This document shows, one piece after another, positions 1-9,886 of a stretch of 64,000 bases of DNA. A program made the position numbers and the translations under genes. The notes beneath the pieces were generated by a model that searched no databases, was not told where the DNA came from, and saw only the letters and a program-made list of their open reading frames with translations. The DNA is taken from NCBI RefSeq assembly GCF_003993775.1, contig NZ_RJRZ01000003.1, positions 310,001 through 374,000 of the forward strand, in the 5' to 3' direction. This DNA comes from Frigidibacter oleivorans. Its GTDB lineage: Bacteria > Pseudomonadota > Alphaproteobacteria > Rhodobacterales > Rhodobacteraceae. How positions within the stretch are numbered: the stretch's first letter is position 1; each line of letters starts with the position of its first letter.

Positions 1-98
1 CGGTGCAGTATCACCCCGAGGCGAGCCCCGGCCCGCAGGACAGCTATTACCTGTTCGACCGGTTCGCCGAGGCGATGCGCGCCCGCCGCGGCGCCTGA
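1..98 (+). CDS. carA: carbamoyl-phosphate synthase small subunit, C-terminal end (partial)
   Basis: The window opens inside this gene; reading from base 3, 31 residues remain before TGA at 96-98. The run [14 protein letters not shown] is the characteristic end of the class I glutamine amidotransferase domain of CarA, and its His-Pro-Glu supplies the His and Glu of the Cys-His-Glu triad. The enzyme releases ammonia from glutamine for carbamoyl phosphate synthesis, feeding pyrimidines and arginine. Only the tail is visible, so completeness cannot be judged. Confidence 0.88.
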   Translation, partial: VQYHPEASPGPQDSYYLFDRFAEAMRARRGA

Positions 99-186
99 GC
101 CGGCCCTTCGACGGGCGGCGGCAAGGCTTAACGCCGCATTAACCACGGGAACGCCATGCTGACCCCGCCACGAGCGCGGGGGCACC

Positions 187-2175
187 ATGGCGCAGCCGAT
201 TCCACAGCCGCATCCACTGCCGCCGGTGCCGCAACCGGCGCCGCCCCCCGTGCGCGGCGGCGCGGCAGCACGGGGCTTGCGCGCCATCGGCGGCCCGCCC
301 CCGCCCCGCCCCGACCTTGCACAGACCCTGCTGGCGGAGGGTTCCGTGACGGCAGAGGTGCTCGCCCGGGCGCAGGCCGTGGCCGGCCCGGGGGACAAGG
401 CGCTGGCCGATCTGCTGCTGGCCGAGGGCGCGATCGCGGAACCGGCGCTGACCGCCGCGCTGGCCCGGCAATGGGCGCTGCCGCAGCTCGATCCCCGGCG
501 CGACGGCGCCCGGCCGGACCCCCGGCTGATCGACGCGATGGGGGCCGCGACCTGCCTGCGCCATGCGCTGCTGCCCTGGCGGCAGGCGGGGGCGGTGACG
601 CTGCTGGCCGCCGCCCGCCCGTCGGTCTTCCTCACCCGACGGGACGAGATCGAGGCCGCGCTCGGCCCCTGCGCGCTGGCGCTGGCGCCCGAGGCGCAGA
701 TCCGCGCGGCGCTGCTGGACTGCCGGGCGACGCGCCTTGCCCGCGCGGCCGAGGCGCAGGCCCCGGCGGCCACCAGCTGTCGCGGCAGCGACCCGCGCCG
801 CGCGGCAGAGGCGGCGCTGCTGGCGCTGCTGGCCGCCGCGATCTGGCTGATCGTCGCGCCGCTGACGGCGCTCGCGCTGCTGGCGGCGGCGGTTCTGGGG
901 CTGCTGGTGGCGGTGCAGGCGCTGAAGCTCGCGGCGCTGGTGGCGGCGATCTGGCCCGCGCCCGCCTTCGCCCCGCCCGAGCCGCCCGGCCCCGCCCTTG
1001 CCCGGGCCGAGGCGGCGCGCCTGCCATTCGTGTCGGTTATGGTGCCGATGTTCCGCGAACCCGACATCGCGCCCCGGCTGCTGGCGCGTCTGGGGCAGCT
1101 CGACTATCCGCGCCACCGGCTGGAGGTGCTGCTGGTGATCGAGGCCTGCGACCACACCACGCGCGCGGCGCTCGCCGGCGCCGGGCTGCCCGGCTGGATG
1201 CGCGTCGTCAGCGTGCCGGCCGGGCCGGTGCAGACCAAGCCGCGAGCGCTGAACTACGCGCTGAACCTGTGCCGGGGCAGCGTGATCGGGGTCTGGGATG
1301 CCGAGGATGCGCCCGATCCCGGCCAGATCCGGGCCGTGGCCGCCCGCTTTGCCACGGCGCCCGAGGATGTGGTCTGCCTGCAAGGCATCCTCGACTTCTA
1401 CAACCCCGCCACCAACTGGCTGGCCCGCATGTTCACCATCGAATATGCGGCATGGTTCCGGCTGTTCCTGCCGGGGCTGGCCCGGCTGGGGCTGGTGGTG
1501 CCCCTGGGCGGCACCACGCTGTTCTTTCGCCGCCGCGCGCTGGAGGCGCTTGGCGGCTGGGACGCGCATAATGTCACCGAGGACGCCGATCTGGGCCTGC
1601 GCATCGCCCGCGCCGGCCTGCGGACCGAACTGATCGCCACCGTGACGCGGGAAGAGGCGAATTGCCGCACGATCCCCTGGGTCAAGCAGCGGTCGCGCTG
1701 GCAGAAGGGGTTCCTGATGACCTGGGCCGCGCATATGCGGGCGCCGCGGGCGCTGTGGCGCGATCTGGGGGGACGGCGGTTCCTGGGGCTGCAGGTGCTG
1801 CTGGCGGGGACGGTGGGCCAGGCGCTGTTCGCCCCGCTGCTGTGGAGCTTCTGGCTGATCGCGGCAGGCCTGCCGCATCCGTTGCAGGCCGTGCTGCCGC
1901 CCGCGGGCCTGCGGGCGATGGTCGCGCTGTTCCTGCTGGCCGAGGCGGCGACGCTGGCGGCGGGGGCCATCGCGACCCGCGGCCCGGCGCATCGGCATCT
2001 GTGGCCGTGGATGCCGCTTCTGCACCTGTACAACATGCTGGGCACGTTGTCGGCCTGGAAGGCGCTGCGCGAGATCGTGGTCAAGCCCTTCTACTGGGAC
2101 AAGACCCAGCACGGGATCTACGATGCCGATCCGGCCGCAGTGCCGGAGGCGACCCTGCCCCGGCCCGCAGCCTAG
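187..2175 (+). CDS. membrane family 2 glycosyltransferase with GspE/MshE-like N-terminal domain
   Basis: A 662-residue protein. Residues 1-40 are Pro/Ala-rich. Residues about 43-185 resemble the N-terminal domain of type II secretion ATPases (MshEN/GspE-N). Membrane helices follow at about 207-255. The GT2 catalytic domain begins near 281 with acidic motif WDAED (370-374), TED (464-466) and QRSRW (501-505), the signature of processive beta-glycan synthases. More hydrophobic helices lie near the C-terminus. It probably extends or exports a surface polysaccharide from a nucleotide-sugar at the inner membrane. MshEN domains can bind cyclic-di-GMP in other proteins, so such control is possible but unproven. 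The ATG at 187 follows a G-rich stretch. It converges on the GntR gene, with stop codons overlapping. Confidence 0.8.
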   Translation: MAQPIPQPHPLPPVPQPAPPPVRGGAAARGLRAIGGPPPPRPDLAQTLLAEGSVTAEVLARAQAVAGPGDKALADLLLAEGAIAEPALTAALARQWALPQLDPRRDGARPDPRLIDAMGAATCLRHALLPWRQAGAVTLLAAARPSVFLTRRDEIEAALGPCALALAPEAQIRAALLDCRATRLARAAEAQAPAATSCRGSDPRRAAEAALLALLAAAIWLIVAPLTALALLAAAVLGLLVAVQALKLAALVAAIWPAPAFAPPEPPGPALARAEAARLPFVSVMVPMFREPDIAPRLLARLGQLDYPRHRLEVLLVIEACDHTTRAALAGAGLPGWMRVVSVPAGPVQTKPRALNYALNLCRGSVIGVWDAEDAPDPGQIRAVAARFATAPEDVVCLQGILDFYNPATNWLARMFTIEYAAWFRLFLPGLARLGLVVPLGGTTLFFRRRALEALGGWDAHNVTEDADLGLRIARAGLRTELIATVTREEANCRTIPWVKQRSRWQKGFLMTWAAHMRAPRALWRDLGGRRFLGLQVLLAGTVGQALFAPLLWSFWLIAAGLPHPLQAVLPPAGLRAMVALFLLAEAATLAAGAIATRGPAHRHLWPWMPLLHLYNMLGTLSAWKALREIVVKPFYWDKTQHGIYDADPAAVPEATLPRPAA

Positions 2176-2813
2176 ACGCGCTGGCGCAATTCGCCCGCGT
2201 CGATCTTCAGCCGGGTCTCGAAGGCGCGCGAGATGTGGTCGCGCAGGCTGTCCTGCGCCGCCGCGCCGTCCCGCGCCTCAATCGCGGCGACGATGGCCGA
2301 ATGCTCGGCCAGCGCGGTTTCCGTTCGCCCCTCGCCGGCCAGCGATGTCGAGGCCATCAGCGCCATCGACCGGTGCACGAGGTCCAGCTGCTGCACCAGA
2401 TAGCGGTTGTGCGAGGAGAGGTGGATCATCCGGTGAAAGCGCCGGTTCGCCCGGGAGAGCGCCCCCGGATCGTCCACCAGCGCCCGGTCGGCCTCCACCA
2501 TCTCGCGCAGCACGCGAATTTCCTCGGGCGTGGCATGCTGCGCGGCCAACCGCGCCGCCAGACCCTCCAGCTCGGCCCGCACGACATACAGTTCGGCCAA
2601 CTGGTTGTGGTCCAGAGAGGCGACGATCAGGCTGCGGCCGTCGCGCGCCACCATGCTCTGCGTCTCCAGCCGCTGCAGCGCCTCGCGGATCGGGGTGCGC
2701 GACACGCCGAAGCGTTCGGCCAGTTCCGCCTCCACCAGCCGGTCGCCGGGACGGTAGGCCCCCTGCTCGATGGCTTCGAGGATCAGGGTATAGGCGTCTT
2801 TCTGCATGGTCAT
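2172..2813 (-). CDS. GntR family (FCD/FadR subfamily) transcriptional regulator
   Basis: A 213-residue protein. An N-terminal winged helix with the GntR signature (RPGDRLVEAELAERFGVSR, then TPIREALQRLE) occupies about residues 1-70. A helical FCD ligand-binding domain fills the rest, with HRMIHLSSHNRY and EHSAIVAAIEARD as its conserved metal-site regions. Such proteins bind operator DNA as dimers and respond to small carboxylic acids. The start is ATG at 2813 (MTMQKD); an internal ATG at 2807 is an alternative. It is divergent from the HAD phosphatase gene with 126 bases between. Its target cannot be told from this window. Confidence 0.87.
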   Translation of the reverse strand: MTMQKDAYTLILEAIEQGAYRPGDRLVEAELAERFGVSRTPIREALQRLETQSMVARDGRSLIVASLDHNQLAELYVVRAELEGLAARLAAQHATPEEIRVLREMVEADRALVDDPGALSRANRRFHRMIHLSSHNRYLVQQLDLVHRSMALMASTSLAGEGRTETALAEHSAIVAAIEARDGAAAQDSLRDHISRAFETRLKIDAGELRQRV

Positions 2814-2939
2814 CGGCCCCGGTGGGTCAGAGGGCGAAACCTTAGGCGGCAGCGGGAGGCGGAGGCAAGCGGGAAGCCGGGGCGCGCGTGCGCGCGGCCC
2901 GCGTTGCCGCCCGGCCGGACAGCGGCTAGGCTGCGCGCC

Positions 2940-3644
2940 ATGCAGCCCGATGCCCCCCCGCCCGCGGCCGACCGCGCAAAGCCACCGGCCGGCGACGGGA
3001 TCGCCGCGGCCTTCGCCCATGTCCGGCACTGGGTCTTCGACCTCGACAACACGCTCTACCCGCCCGAGGCGCGGCTTTTCGACCAGATCGAGCGGCGGAT
3101 GACGGCCTGGGTAATGCAGGCGCTGAACCTCGGCCAGCCCGAGGCCGACGGGCTGCGCCGCCGCTACTGGCAGTTGCACGGCACGACGCTGGCCGGGCTG
3201 ATGGCCGAACACGGGGTGGACCCGGTGCCCTATCTGGTGGACGTGCACGACATCTCGCTCGACCATCTGACGCCGGACCCCGGCCTGCGCGCGGCCATCG
3301 CGGCGCTGCCGGGGCGCAAGATCGTCCACACCAACGGCTCCGCCCCCTATGCCGAACGGGTGCTGGCGGCGCGGGGACTGGCGGGCCTGTTCGACGGGGT
3401 CTATGGCGTCGAGGATGCGGGCTATGTGCCCAAGCCGCAGCGATCCGCCTTCGAGACGGTCTTCGCGCGGGCCGGCATCGCCGCGGCCACCGGCGCGATG
3501 TTCGAGGATGACGCCCGCAACCTTGCCGCCCCGCACGACATGGGCATGCGCACCGTGCATGTGGCCCCGCTGCCCGCGCCGGCCCCGCATATCCATCACC
3601 ACACCGCCGGACTGGCCGAATTTCTCGCCCGGCTGCGCGGCTGA
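2940..3644 (+). CDS. HAD-type pyrimidine 5'-nucleotidase
   Basis: A 234-residue HAD-superfamily hydrolase. Motif I is DLDNTLYPP, with the nucleophile Asp34 and acid/base Asp36. Motif II lies in HTNGS, motif III in the KPQ segment, and motif IV is EDDARNL. The DLDNTLYP form and length match the pyrimidine 5'-nucleotidase (Sdt1-like) branch, which dephosphorylates UMP/CMP and damaged pyrimidine nucleotides in the cytosol. A disordered Pro/Ala-rich leader of about 20 residues precedes the fold, so the real start could lie slightly downstream. It stands alone between the GntR gene and the UbiH-like gene. Confidence 0.82.
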   Translation: MQPDAPPPAADRAKPPAGDGIAAAFAHVRHWVFDLDNTLYPPEARLFDQIERRMTAWVMQALNLGQPEADGLRRRYWQLHGTTLAGLMAEHGVDPVPYLVDVHDISLDHLTPDPGLRAAIAALPGRKIVHTNGSAPYAERVLAARGLAGLFDGVYGVEDAGYVPKPQRSAFETVFARAGIAAATGAMFEDDARNLAAPHDMGMRTVHVAPLPAPAPHIHHHTAGLAEFLARLRG

Positions 3645-3730
3645 CGGCCGCGCGCCGGCGGGTGCGGCCGCTTGCCGCTTGGATGCCGGCCGGCCCCGCG
3701 CTAGACCGGAAGGTGCAGGAGGACCGCGCC

Positions 3731-4942
3731 ATGAGCCATGACAGCACCGATATCCTGATCGCGGGCGGCGGCGTCGCCGGGCTGACCGCGGCCGCGGCCT
3801 TCGGCGCCGCCGGGTTCCGGGTGATCTGCGTCGATCCGGCGCCTCCCGTCACCAGCGACGCCGATCCCGCCGCCGACCTGCGCACCACCGCCTTCCTGCA
3901 GCCCTCGATCCCGGTGCTGCAGGCGGCGGGGCTGTGGGACCGGCTTGCGCCGCACGCGACGCCGCTGCAGGTGATGCGGATCGTCGATGCCGGCGGCGCG
4001 CGGCCCGAACCGCGGGTGACGAAGGATTTCGACGCCGCCGAGATTTCCGGCGACATCGCCGGCCAGCCCTTCGGCTGGAACCTGCCCAACTGGCTCTTGC
4101 GGCGCGAGATGGTGGCGCGACTGGCCGAACTGCCGCAGGTCGACTTCCGCCCCGGCACCGGATTTGCCGGGATGACCCACCGGCTGGACGCGGCGCTGGT
4201 CGGCCTGAGCGACGGCAGCCGGGTCGCGGCGCGGATGGTCGTGGCCGCCGACGGACGCGACAGCGCGGTGCGCCGGGCGCTCGGCATCGGCGCCCGCACC
4301 TGGCGCTATGGGCAAAAGGCGCTGGCCTTCGCCGTCACCCACCCGATCCCGCATGGCAATGTCTCGACCGAGATCCATCGCTCCGGCGGCCCCTTCACGC
4401 TGGTCCCGCTGCCCGACCGCGAGGGGCGGCCCTGTTCCGCCGTGGTCTGGATGGAGACCGGGCCCGAGGCGGAACGGCTGGCCGCGCTGCCGGTGCCGGA
4501 GTTCGAGGCCGCGATGACCGAACGGTCCTGCGGGCTTTTCGGTCCGCTGACGCTCGCCAGCCGCCGCCCGGTCTGGCCGATCGTCAGCCGCATCGCCGAC
4601 CGTTTCGACGGCCCCCGCACCGCGCTGATCGCCGAGGCCGCGCATGTGGTGCCGCCGATCGGGGCGCAGGGGCTGAACATGAGCCTCGCCGACCTCAGGC
4701 TGCTGCTGGACCTTGCCGTCGCCGCCCCGGCCGGGATCGGCAACCCGCAGATGCTGGCGCGCTATCACCGCCGCCGCTGGCCCGAGGCGCGGGCGCGTCT
4801 GGCGGGGATCGACATTCTGAACCGCACCTCGATGCTGGCGCCGCAGCCGCTGCGCGACCTGCGGGCCGGGGCGCTCGACGCGCTCTATTCGCTGGCGCCG
4901 GTGCGGCGCGGGCTGATGCGGGCGGGGCTGGGGATGCGCTAG
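3731..4942 (+). CDS. UbiH/UbiF/COQ6-family FAD-dependent monooxygenase
   Basis: A 403-residue flavoprotein hydroxylase. The N-terminal dinucleotide-binding motif is GGGVAGLTAAAAFGAAGF, the middle DG motif is AADGRDSAVRR (around residues 175-185), and the flavin ribityl-binding segment is EAAHVVPPIGAQGLNMS. The usual GDAAH reads AEAAH, a form I recall from alphaproteobacterial ubiquinone hydroxylases. It most likely adds a ring hydroxyl during ubiquinone synthesis. Which ring position cannot be read from sequence. Its stop codon overlaps that of the convergent AsnC gene by four bases. Confidence 0.85.
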   Translation: MSHDSTDILIAGGGVAGLTAAAAFGAAGFRVICVDPAPPVTSDADPAADLRTTAFLQPSIPVLQAAGLWDRLAPHATPLQVMRIVDAGGARPEPRVTKDFDAAEISGDIAGQPFGWNLPNWLLRREMVARLAELPQVDFRPGTGFAGMTHRLDAALVGLSDGSRVAARMVVAADGRDSAVRRALGIGARTWRYGQKALAFAVTHPIPHGNVSTEIHRSGGPFTLVPLPDREGRPCSAVVWMETGPEAERLAALPVPEFEAAMTERSCGLFGPLTLASRRPVWPIVSRIADRFDGPRTALIAEAAHVVPPIGAQGLNMSLADLRLLLDLAVAAPAGIGNPQMLARYHRRRWPEARARLAGIDILNRTSMLAPQPLRDLRAGALDALYSLAPVRRGLMRAGLGMR

Positions 4943-5397
4943 CCGATCGGGCCGGGCCGCCGTTCCTCGGATAGCAGCACATTGGCCTCGACCTGCCCCA
5001 CCCCCGGCAGGGTCATGATCCGCCGCCGCAGCACCCGCTCGAAATCCGGGATGTCGCGCGCCACCACCCGCAGCCGGTAGTCGAACAGCCCCAGCACATG
5101 CTGGACCACCTGCACCTCGGGGATCGCCGTCACCGCGCGCTCGAAATCCTCGAGGCTGACCCGCCCCTTGGTGGCGAGCTTCACCCCCAGGAATACCGTC
5201 ACCCCGAAGCCGAGCGCGGCGCGGTCCAGCACGATGCGCCGCCCCTTCAGCACCCCCGCCTCTTCCAGCCGCCGCACCCGGCGCCAGGCGGCGGGCTGGC
5301 TGAGCCCGAAGCGGCGGCCGAGCGCGCCGGCCCCCTGCGTGGCATCCGCCGCGAGCGCGCGCAGCAGGGCGCGGTCGGTATCGTCGAGGTCGATCAT
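4939..5397 (-). CDS. Lrp/AsnC family transcriptional regulator
   Basis: A 152-residue protein with an N-terminal AsnC helix-turn-helix (IDLDDTDRALLRALAADA, with LGRRFGLSQPAAWRRVRRLEEAGV as recognition unit) and a C-terminal RAM domain that binds amino-acid effectors (GLFDYRLRVVARDIPDFERV). It lies 72 bases downstream of a second AsnC gene on the same strand, with a strong hairpin between them. It is therefore probably expressed on its own. Paired Lrp-type genes next to ilvC suggest a link to branched-chain amino acid supply, which is inference. Confidence 0.88.
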   Translation of the reverse strand: MIDLDDTDRALLRALAADATQGAGALGRRFGLSQPAAWRRVRRLEEAGVLKGRRIVLDRAALGFGVTVFLGVKLATKGRVSLEDFERAVTAIPEVQVVQHVLGLFDYRLRVVARDIPDFERVLRRRIMTLPGVGQVEANVLLSEERRPGPIG

Positions 5398-5433
5398 GGT
5401 CTTCTTGTCGGTCCAAACATCCTCGGGGAGGGT

Positions 5434-5460
5434 GCGGGAGGGGCAGACGGCCCCTCCCGC
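5434..5460 (-). terminator. hairpin terminator candidate after the second AsnC gene
   Basis: A perfect 11-base-pair GC-rich inverted repeat (5434-5444 with 5450-5460) encloses a 5-base loop. It starts 10 bases past the stop of the AsnC gene ending at 5470. There is no clear T-run, so it may act as a Rho-assisted terminator or an RNA 3' end stabiliser. Confidence 0.6.
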
Positions 5461-5469
5461 CGGAAGGGT

Positions 5470-5928
5470 CTACAGCGGCAGCGCCTCGGCCTGCTTGATC
5501 GTGGCCACCAGCATCAGCGCCTCGATATCGGCGATATGCGGCAGGGTCAGGATGCGGCGGCGATACACCTCCTGATAATGCGCCATGTCGCGGGCGATGA
5601 CATTCAGTCGCACGTCCACCCGGCCGAGGAAGGTCTCGATCCCGATCACCTCGGGCACCTCGCGGGCGGCGGCGATGAAATCGTCGAAGGCGCGCGGCTC
5701 GGTCTTGTCGAGGATGAAGCGCAGGCTGACCTCGACCTCATAGCCGAGCGCGCGCCAGTCGATCACCGCCTCCTGCCCCCGGATCAGGCCTTGGGCGCGC
5801 AGCCGGTCCAGCCGGCGCCAGCAGGTCGCGGTGGTCAGCCCGGCGCGCGCGGCCAGTTCCGCCGTGGGCAGGTCGGGTTCGGCCAGCAGGTGGCGCAGGA
5901 TACGGCGGTCGATCTCGTCGGCAGACAT
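5470..5928 (-). CDS. Lrp/AsnC family transcriptional regulator, divergent from ilvC
   Basis: A 152-residue AsnC-type regulator: helix-turn-helix in the first 60 residues (LPTAELAARAGLTTATCWRR), then a RAM domain with the GRVDVRLNVIARDMAHYQEV strand. It diverges from ilvC across 121 bases containing the A/T-rich palindromic element CAAATTTTG (5983-5991). By position it is a good candidate for control of ilvC and of itself in response to an amino acid. It is clearly distinct in sequence from its neighbour at 4939-5397, so the pair is not a recent duplication. Confidence 0.89.
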   Translation of the reverse strand: MSADEIDRRILRHLLAEPDLPTAELAARAGLTTATCWRRLDRLRAQGLIRGQEAVIDWRALGYEVEVSLRFILDKTEPRAFDDFIAAAREVPEVIGIETFLGRVDVRLNVIARDMAHYQEVYRRRILTLPHIADIEALMLVATIKQAEALPL

Positions 5929-5956
5929 TTTTCATCAAACGCAATTTCGCGCATGA

Positions 5957-7072
<1,116 letters not shown>

Positions 7073-7103
7073 CCGCGCCCCGCCTGCAACTGGCCTGCAA
7101 CCG

Positions 7104-7131
7104 GAACGGGCGCCCCCGCGGGCGCCCGTTC
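7104..7131 (+). terminator. intrinsic-type terminator after ilvC
   Basis: A perfect 12-base-pair inverted repeat (7104-7115 with 7120-7131, arms GAACGGGCGCCC and its complement) around a 4-base loop, 32 bases past the ilvC stop. Only scattered T residues follow. Confidence 0.7.
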
Positions 7132-7341
7132 TGCTGCCCGGCCCGGCGATCCGCCGCCGACGCACGTCACGCCCGCGTCATGGGCACGTTACGGGCGGAA
7201 CCGGAGGGGCCAAGCGAAGGTTTCCGCTGCAACTTATCTCGCAGCACCCTCCGGTCGATCCCGCATGGCATCCCGGCCCGCGCCCCTGCGCGGCGGCCGC
7301 CGGCCCCGGCTCGACCCGCGGGCCTTGAAAGGATGCCGCCA

Positions 7342-8532
7342 ATGCGGTTCGTCATTCTCGACGGTTTCCGGGGGTTCTTCCTCCTGTTCATGATGATCGC
7401 GCATGCGAACGCGGTGCTGAACGCGCCGATCGGGCGCTATAACCACCACTACATCGGCTGGGTCGAGGATGCGCAGGGCTTCGTCTTCATCTCGGGGCTG
7501 GTCGTGGCGATGGTCTATGGCAAGATCCTGCTGCGCAAGGGCCGGCAGGCGATGGCCGAAGGGATCGGAGGCCGCATCCGCAAGATCTATGCCTATCACG
7601 CGGCGCTGATCCTGACCTTCCTCGTCGCGGCGCTGCTGCTGCCGATGGCGGGCATCCGCGCCGACATCCTCGGCCAGCAGCAGGACGAACCCTTCGTGTT
7701 CACGCTCGCGTCGCTGATGCTGACCACCGGCACGCTGCATATGGGCATCCTGCCGATGTACCTCTTCTTCATGCTGGCCACCCCCGGGGTGCTGTGGCTG
7801 TTCCATACCGGCCGGGCGCCGGTGGTGCTGGCAGGCTCGGTGCTGCTGTGGCTGTTCGCGCAGACGGGCCTGCCCGACCTTGCGCAGCTGCCGGTCGAGG
7901 CCGGGCTGGACGCGGCGGGGCATCCGATCAACATCGGCATCTATTTCAACATCTTCGGCTGGCAGGCGCTGTTCTGCGCGGGGCTGTGGATCGGCTGGTT
8001 GTCGGCGTCGCGGCGGCTCGACCTTGGCGTCCTGCGCCGGCCCGAGCTGCGGCCGATGGTCTGGCTCGCGCTCGGGGCCTTCCTGCTGCTCCTGGTGCTG
8101 GATGTCATCGCCTACAAGGGCTACCTGCCGCAGCACTGGCGCCAGCTGATCCTCGCGCCCATCGACCGCGGCAATTTCCACATCGTCTATGTGATCGCCT
8201 TCGCGGTGGACCTGTTCCTGGTGACCTGGCTGATCGTTGCCGGCCCCGGCAGCGGCAATCGCGGCTTTGCGCTGGCCGGCACGGCCCTCAACTGGCTCTT
8301 CACCCGGCCCGCGCTGATCGCGCTCGGCAAGCATTCGCTGCAGATCTTCGCGGCACATATCCTGATGGTCTATGCGCTGTCGATCTGGGCGGGCGAGACG
8401 GATGTGGACGCGATTTCGCCGATGACGCGGAACCTGCTGCTGCTGGCGAGCCTCGCGCCGCTGTGGGGCGTGGCCTGGCTGCACGAGCGGGTGAAACTGC
8501 GCCGCGCCGCGACGGCCGCCGCCGCGGCCTGA
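7342..8532 (+). CDS. opgC: OpgC-like multi-spanning membrane acyltransferase
   Basis: A polytopic membrane protein of about 396 residues with roughly ten hydrophobic segments. It begins MRFVILDGFRGFFLLFMMI, with an N-terminal region matching the OpgC family (acyltransferase-3 superfamily): the DGFRGFFL motif, then GRYNHHYIGWVEDAQGFVFI. OpgC proteins transfer succinyl groups to periplasmic glucans. Start choice: AAAGGA at 7328-7333 is spaced 8 bases from ATG 7342, while the in-frame ATG at 7333 would sit inside that ribosome-binding site, so 7342 is preferred. The gene converges on glmM with 10 bases between. The acceptor here is unknown and no glucan synthase genes are adjacent. Confidence 0.8.
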   Translation: MRFVILDGFRGFFLLFMMIAHANAVLNAPIGRYNHHYIGWVEDAQGFVFISGLVVAMVYGKILLRKGRQAMAEGIGGRIRKIYAYHAALILTFLVAALLLPMAGIRADILGQQQDEPFVFTLASLMLTTGTLHMGILPMYLFFMLATPGVLWLFHTGRAPVVLAGSVLLWLFAQTGLPDLAQLPVEAGLDAAGHPINIGIYFNIFGWQALFCAGLWIGWLSASRRLDLGVLRRPELRPMVWLALGAFLLLLVLDVIAYKGYLPQHWRQLILAPIDRGNFHIVYVIAFAVDLFLVTWLIVAGPGSGNRGFALAGTALNWLFTRPALIALGKHSLQIFAAHILMVYALSIWAGETDVDAISPMTRNLLLLASLAPLWGVAWLHERVKLRRAATAAAAA

Positions 8533-8542
8533 GGAGAGGCGG

Positions 8543-9886
8543 TCAGGCCACCGCCGTGACCGCCTCCACCACCTGATCGACGACGAGGCGCAGCACGCCC
8601 TCATCCTCGCATTCCGCCATCACCCGGATCAGCGGCTCCGTCCCCGACTTGCGGATCAGAAGCCGCCCCTGCCCGTTCAGCCGCGTCTCGGCCGCCGCGA
8701 TGGCGTCGCGGACCCCGGTTTCGGCCAGCGGATCGTGACCGGCGCGGTAGCGGACGTTCTTCAGCATCTGCGGCACCGTCTCGAACTGGCGCACCAGGTC
8801 CGAGGCCGGCCGCCCGGTTTCGGCCATCGCCGCCAGGAACTGCAGCGCCGCGATCAGCCCGTCGCCGGTGGTGGCATGGTCGGTCATCACGATATGGCCC
8901 GACTGTTCGCCGCCGAGGTTGAAACCGCCCTCGCGCATCCGTTCGACCACATAGCGGTCGCCCACGGCGGTGCGTTCCAGCCGCAGCCCGCGCGCCTGCA
9001 GGAAGCGTTCCAGCCCGAGGTTCGACATCACCGTCGCCACCAGCGCCCCGCCCCGCAGCTTGCCCGAGGCCGCCCAGCGGTCGGCCAGCAGCGCCATGAT
9101 CTGGTCGCCATCCGCGACGCTGCCGGTTTCGTCGAGGATCATCACCCGGTCGGCATCGCCGTCGAGGCTGATGCCCAGATCGGCACCATGCGCCACCACC
9201 GCCTCGGCCGCGGTGCGGGTATGGGTCGATCCGCAGTCGCGGTTGATGTTGTGCCCGTCCGGTGCCACGCCCACGGCGACGACATCCGCCCCCAGTTCCC
9301 ACAGGACCTGCGGCGCGGCCTTGTAGGCGGCCCCGTTGGCGCAATCGACCACCACCTTCAGCCCGGCCAGCCGCCCCTGCCGGGGGAAGGTCGTCTTGGC
9401 ATATTCGACATAGCGGCCCAGCCCGTCGTCGATCCGCTTCGCCCGGCCGATCTGGGCGGGCGGGGCAAGCTGCGGCGCGCCCTCGGCCAGCGCCTCGATC
9501 CGCGCCTCGGCCTCGTCCGACAGTTTGAACCCTTCGGGACCGAAGAACTTGATGCCGTTATCGGCCGCCGGGTTGTGGCTGGCCGAGATCATGATGCCCA
9601 GATCGGCGCGCATCGACCGGGTCAGGAAGCCCACCGCCGGCGTCGGCACCGGGCCGAGCAGCAGCACGTTCATGCCAGTGGAGGTCAGGCCGGCGGTCAG
9701 GGCGTTTTCCAGCATGTAGCCCGACAGCCGCGTGTCCTTGCCGATCACCACCCGGTGGCCGTTGCGGCCGTCGGTGCGGAAAAAGGCCCCCGCCGCCGCG
9801 CCGAGGCGCAGCGCCATTTCGGCGGTCATCGGATGGCTGTTGGCGGTGCCCCGCACCCCGTCGGTGCCGAAAAGCCTGCGTGTCAT
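8543..9886 (-). CDS. glmM: phosphoglucosamine mutase
   Basis: A 447-residue alpha-D-phosphohexomutase that converts glucosamine-6-phosphate to glucosamine-1-phosphate for UDP-GlcNAc, peptidoglycan and LPS synthesis. The active-site phosphoserine motif ISASHNP is at residues 100-106 (Ser103). The Mg-binding loop DGDADRV, the sugar loop GGEQSGH and the phosphate-binding [12 protein letters not shown] are all present. It begins [11 protein letters not shown], diagnostic of GlmM. Its ATG overlaps the folP stop by four bases (ATGA), so the two are translationally coupled, an order common in bacteria. Confidence 0.97.
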   Translation of the reverse strand: MTRRLFGTDGVRGTANSHPMTAEMALRLGAAAGAFFRTDGRNGHRVVIGKDTRLSGYMLENALTAGLTSTGMNVLLLGPVPTPAVGFLTRSMRADLGIMISASHNPAADNGIKFFGPEGFKLSDEAEARIEALAEGAPQLAPPAQIGRAKRIDDGLGRYVEYAKTTFPRQGRLAGLKVVVDCANGAAYKAAPQVLWELGADVVAVGVAPDGHNINRDCGSTHTRTAAEAVVAHGADLGISLDGDADRVMILDETGSVADGDQIMALLADRWAASGKLRGGALVATVMSNLGLERFLQARGLRLERTAVGDRYVVERMREGGFNLGGEQSGHIVMTDHATTGDGLIAALQFLAAMAETGRPASDLVRQFETVPQMLKNVRYRAGHDPLAETGVRDAIAAAETRLNGQGRLLIRKSGTEPLIRVMAECEDEGVLRLVVDQVVEAVTAVA

